Source: Candidatus Dormiibacterota bacterium (GTDB taxonomy: Bacteria > Chloroflexota > Dormibacteria > UBA8260 > Bog-877). Taken from it: a stretch of 7,111 bases of DNA. Location of the stretch: positions 1 through 7,111 of the forward strand of contig PLTL01000150.1 in the NCBI GenBank assembly GCA_003164475.1, read 5' to 3'. The notes below the pieces were generated by a model that saw only the letters and a program-made list of their open reading frames with translations, did no database searches and was not told the DNA's origin. Made by a program: the position numbers and the translations under genes. This document shows, in pieces, positions 5,396 to 7,111 of the stretch. How positions within the stretch are numbered: the first letter of the stretch is position 1; every line of letters starts with the position of its first letter.

Positions 5396-6475
5396 ATGAC
5401 CATGGTGGACATCTTCGCTGGCTGCGGCGGCGGTAGCCTGGGCCTGCAGCAGGCTGGGTTCAAGCCTGTAGGTGCGGTGGAAATCGATGAGCGGGCAGCA
5501 AGTGCCTACCAGTACAACCTGGGATTGCGACCGATCACGGCCGATGTTCGGCGCGTCCGAGCATGCCAGCTCGTCCCTGATCGGACTGAAGTCACCTTGG
5601 TCTTCGGCTGCCCGCCGTGCCAGAGTTTCACCACTCTGCGCCGCGGCACTGAGATCACCGCCGAGGACCGACAGCGGTACCAGCTGATCGGCGAGTACCT
5701 ACGACTCGTCGCTGATCTCCGCCCGCGACACGTCGCCTTCGAGAACGTGCCGGGCATGCAGTTCGCCCGCAGAGATCGTCTGGCTCGGAGCGGCAAACGA
5801 GAGATTCACCCGCGGCTTAATCGGCTTGTCGGCCGGCTGCATGATTTGGGCTACGACGCCGAGTGGGATATCCTGGATGCGGCCGACTACGGCGTTCCCC
5901 AGCACCGACGTCGCCTAGTCGTGCTGGCAAGCAGGGTGGCGAAGCCCCGACTTCCCGCGAGAACCCATGGCCCAGACGCCGCTGCGCCATGGCGCACCGT
6001 CAAGGAGGCCATAAGGGATCTGCCCGCGCTCAACCGGGGCGAGGTCGACCCGGCTGATCCCTACCACGCCGCGCGCAGGCACTCATCCATTGCCATGGAG
6101 CGGCTGAATGCGCTAAAGGAGGGTCAGGCACGCGCTGATCTGCCGGAGCGTCTTCAGCTTCAGTGCCACAAGGACCACGACGGCCACTACGACATTTATG
6201 GACGGATGTGGTGGGACCGCCCGGCACCGACGCTCACGTCTGGGTGCACCAACGTGACGCGAGGGCGATTTGCCCATCCTGAACAGCCTCGCGCCATCAC
6301 CATCCGGGAGGCGCTGCGCCTGCAGTCGTTCCCGGACGACGCGCGTCTGAGCGGCGGCCACGAGGCCATGGCCGTGCAAGTCGGAAATGCCGTTCCTCCC
6401 CTGCTCGCCTGCGCCATCGGGCACGTCATCGCTGAGATGGAGGCCGAGTCGCGCATGTCGGAGAGCGTGGCATGA
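5396..6475 (+). CDS. DNA (cytosine-C5) methyltransferase
   Basis: Transfers a methyl group from SAM to C5 of cytosine in a specific DNA site. From the ATG at 5396 the protein has 359 residues and the motifs come in order: I VDIFAGCGGGSLGL (4-17, SAM binding), IV FGCPPCQSF with catalytic C75, VI ENVPG (116-120), VIII QHRRRLVVLAS (169-179), then the target-recognition region (about 185-280), IX TIREALRLQSFPD (302-314) and X QVGNAVPP (328-335). The set is complete, so the enzyme should be active. The recognition site cannot be read from sequence. The frame opens at a GTG at 5303 overlapping the XRE gene stop, but the extra 31 residues are Ser/Pro/Ala-rich and unlike the family, so 5396 (or the ATG at 5402) is preferred. 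No good Shine-Dalgarno is seen for any choice. It overlaps vsr by ATGA and is presumably co-transcribed with the XRE gene and vsr. Confidence 0.95.
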   Translation: MTMVDIFAGCGGGSLGLQQAGFKPVGAVEIDERAASAYQYNLGLRPITADVRRVRACQLVPDRTEVTLVFGCPPCQSFTTLRRGTEITAEDRQRYQLIGEYLRLVADLRPRHVAFENVPGMQFARRDRLARSGKREIHPRLNRLVGRLHDLGYDAEWDILDAADYGVPQHRRRLVVLASRVAKPRLPARTHGPDAAAPWRTVKEAIRDLPALNRGEVDPADPYHAARRHSSIAMERLNALKEGQARADLPERLQLQCHKDHDGHYDIYGRMWWDRPAPTLTSGCTNVTRGRFAHPEQPRAITIREALRLQSFPDDARLSGGHEAMAVQVGNAVPPLLACAIGHVIAEMEAESRMSESVA

Positions 6476-7062
6476 GCTCGATCGCGCTCTCAATGCGCAG
6501 CCGCCCCCCGTCGGAACCCGAGCGCCGAGCGGGAAGACAGGGAAGCCCGGAAGCGAGCACCTCGTGGGCCTCCACTCCGGCCATCCGCAAGACGATGCAG
6601 GGATGCCGATCGCGCGACACGGCGCCCGAGGTAGCCCTCAGATCCGCGGTCCACCGCTTGGGACTGCGCTTCTTCGTGGCCCGACGACCGATCCGCGATC
6701 TTCGTGCCACGGCCGACCTGGTATTCCCGACCCGCGGGGTCGCGGTCTTCATGGACGGCTGTTTCTGGCATGGATGCCCTGAGCATGGCGAGATGCCGGT
6801 CCGGAACGCGACCTATTGGCGCACGAAGATCGAGGCGAATCGCCAACGGGACCGGGAGGTGGACAGGGCCCTCGCCGAGCATGGATGGTGGCCCGTGCGC
6901 GTCTGGGAGCACGTTCCCCCAAAGCTGGCGGCAGAGGAGATTCGCCAGTTTCTCGAGAGGATCGGGACGCCCTCCGAGGCCAAAGCCCGTCAGCCGACGG
7001 TCAATACTCGGGTGGCAATGCGCTCCAAGGCGTCGAGCACGCGCGCCAGGTCCGCGACCTGA
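6472..7062 (+). CDS. vsr: Very short patch repair (Vsr) mismatch endonuclease
   Basis: Nicks 5' of the T in T:G mismatches that arise when 5-methylcytosine deaminates, protecting the site methylated by the upstream enzyme. Of 196 residues, the Vsr core spans about 33-165: MQGCRSRDTAPEVALRSAV (42-60), TADLVFP with D82 aligned to catalytic Asp51 of E. coli Vsr, FMDGCFWHGCPEHG (93-106, with H100 aligned to His69 and Cys/His residues likely to bind zinc), YWRTKIEANRQRD (115-127) and RVWEHVP (143-149). The ATG at 6472 overlaps the methyltransferase stop (ATGA), and GGAGAG at 6460-6465 is a good ribosome binding site, so the two are coupled. The first ~30 residues are poorly conserved. The tail beyond about residue 168 is Arg/Ser/Thr-rich and lies antisense to the next gene; it probably replaces a lost native stop. 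Confidence 0.93.
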   Translation: MSSIALSMRSRPPSEPERRAGRQGSPEASTSWASTPAIRKTMQGCRSRDTAPEVALRSAVHRLGLRFFVARRPIRDLRATADLVFPTRGVAVFMDGCFWHGCPEHGEMPVRNATYWRTKIEANRQRDREVDRALAEHGWWPVRVWEHVPPKLAAEEIRQFLERIGTPSEAKARQPTVNTRVAMRSKASSTRARSAT

Positions 7063-7111
7063 GGGCCCGTGACCTCCACCCCCAGCTCGATGTGGCCGCC
7101 CAGGCCCGCCG
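6990..7111 (-). CDS. C-terminal end of an unidentified protein, convergent with vsr (5' part outside window)
   Basis: On the minus strand an open frame enters from the right edge (first full codon at 7109-7107) and ends with TGA at 6992-6990 after 39 codons. It reads AGLGGHIELGVEVTGPQVAD, then LARVLDALERIATRVLTVG. About 90% of third positions are G or C and the residue pattern gives a short strand followed by an amphipathic helix, so this looks more like real coding sequence than the opposing Vsr tail. I do not recognise the family. The frame overlaps the vsr frame by 73 bp tail to tail. It probably belongs to the chromosome flanking the island. Confidence 0.55.
   Translation of the reverse strand, partial: AGLGGHIELGVEVTGPQVADLARVLDALERIATRVLTVG

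Noticed and set aside
1..7111. CRISPR array, tRNA or rRNA genes, complete insertion sequence
   Set aside because: By eye I found no regularly spaced repeats, no cloverleaf-like sequence, and no intact transposase with terminal repeats.

Overview
The base composition (high G+C, strong G/C preference at third codon positions), the GTG starts and the apparent leaderless starts point to a high-GC actinobacterium. I cannot name the genus. The window looks like an accessory defence / restriction-modification island sitting between two ordinary genes that are only partly inside the window.

Left edge (1-604): the last 24 codons of an unidentified plus-strand gene. They are followed by a short relic of an IS605/IS607-type TnpB (only the N-terminal ~36 residues remain) and an unremarkable spacer. 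Middle left (605-2674): a 689-residue GHKL ATPase of the MutL/MORC-like kind, with a C-terminal restriction-endonuclease-like domain whose expected catalytic lysine is a methionine. A 379-bp convergent spacer (2675-3053) holds a 16-bp CCGG palindrome and one consensus DnaA box. Middle (3054-4736, minus strand): a tightly coupled pair, a DUF262 (ParB-like) protein followed 3 bp later by a HEPN-type protein with an RNFFAH motif. Right (5057-7062, plus strand): a clear promoter and a leaderless XRE-type regulator gene, then a cytosine-C5 DNA methyltransferase, then a Vsr mismatch endonuclease overlapping it by ATGA. Right edge: the C-terminal 39 codons of a minus-strand gene, convergent with and overlapped by the Vsr reading frame.

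How the parts may work together (inference): the methyltransferase marks host DNA, Vsr repairs the T:G mismatches created when 5-methylcytosine deaminates, and the XRE protein controls this operon like an R-M control protein. No classical restriction endonuclease gene is present. The best candidates for effectors are the GHKL ATPase with its nuclease-like tail and the DUF262/HEPN pair, which could act on DNA and RNA respectively. MutL/MORC-type ATPases are known neighbours of m5C methyltransferases and Vsr in bacterial R-M islands. Combining them with a divergent DUF262-HEPN module is the most interesting aspect of this window; whether it is one system or two neighbouring ones cannot be decided from sequence alone.
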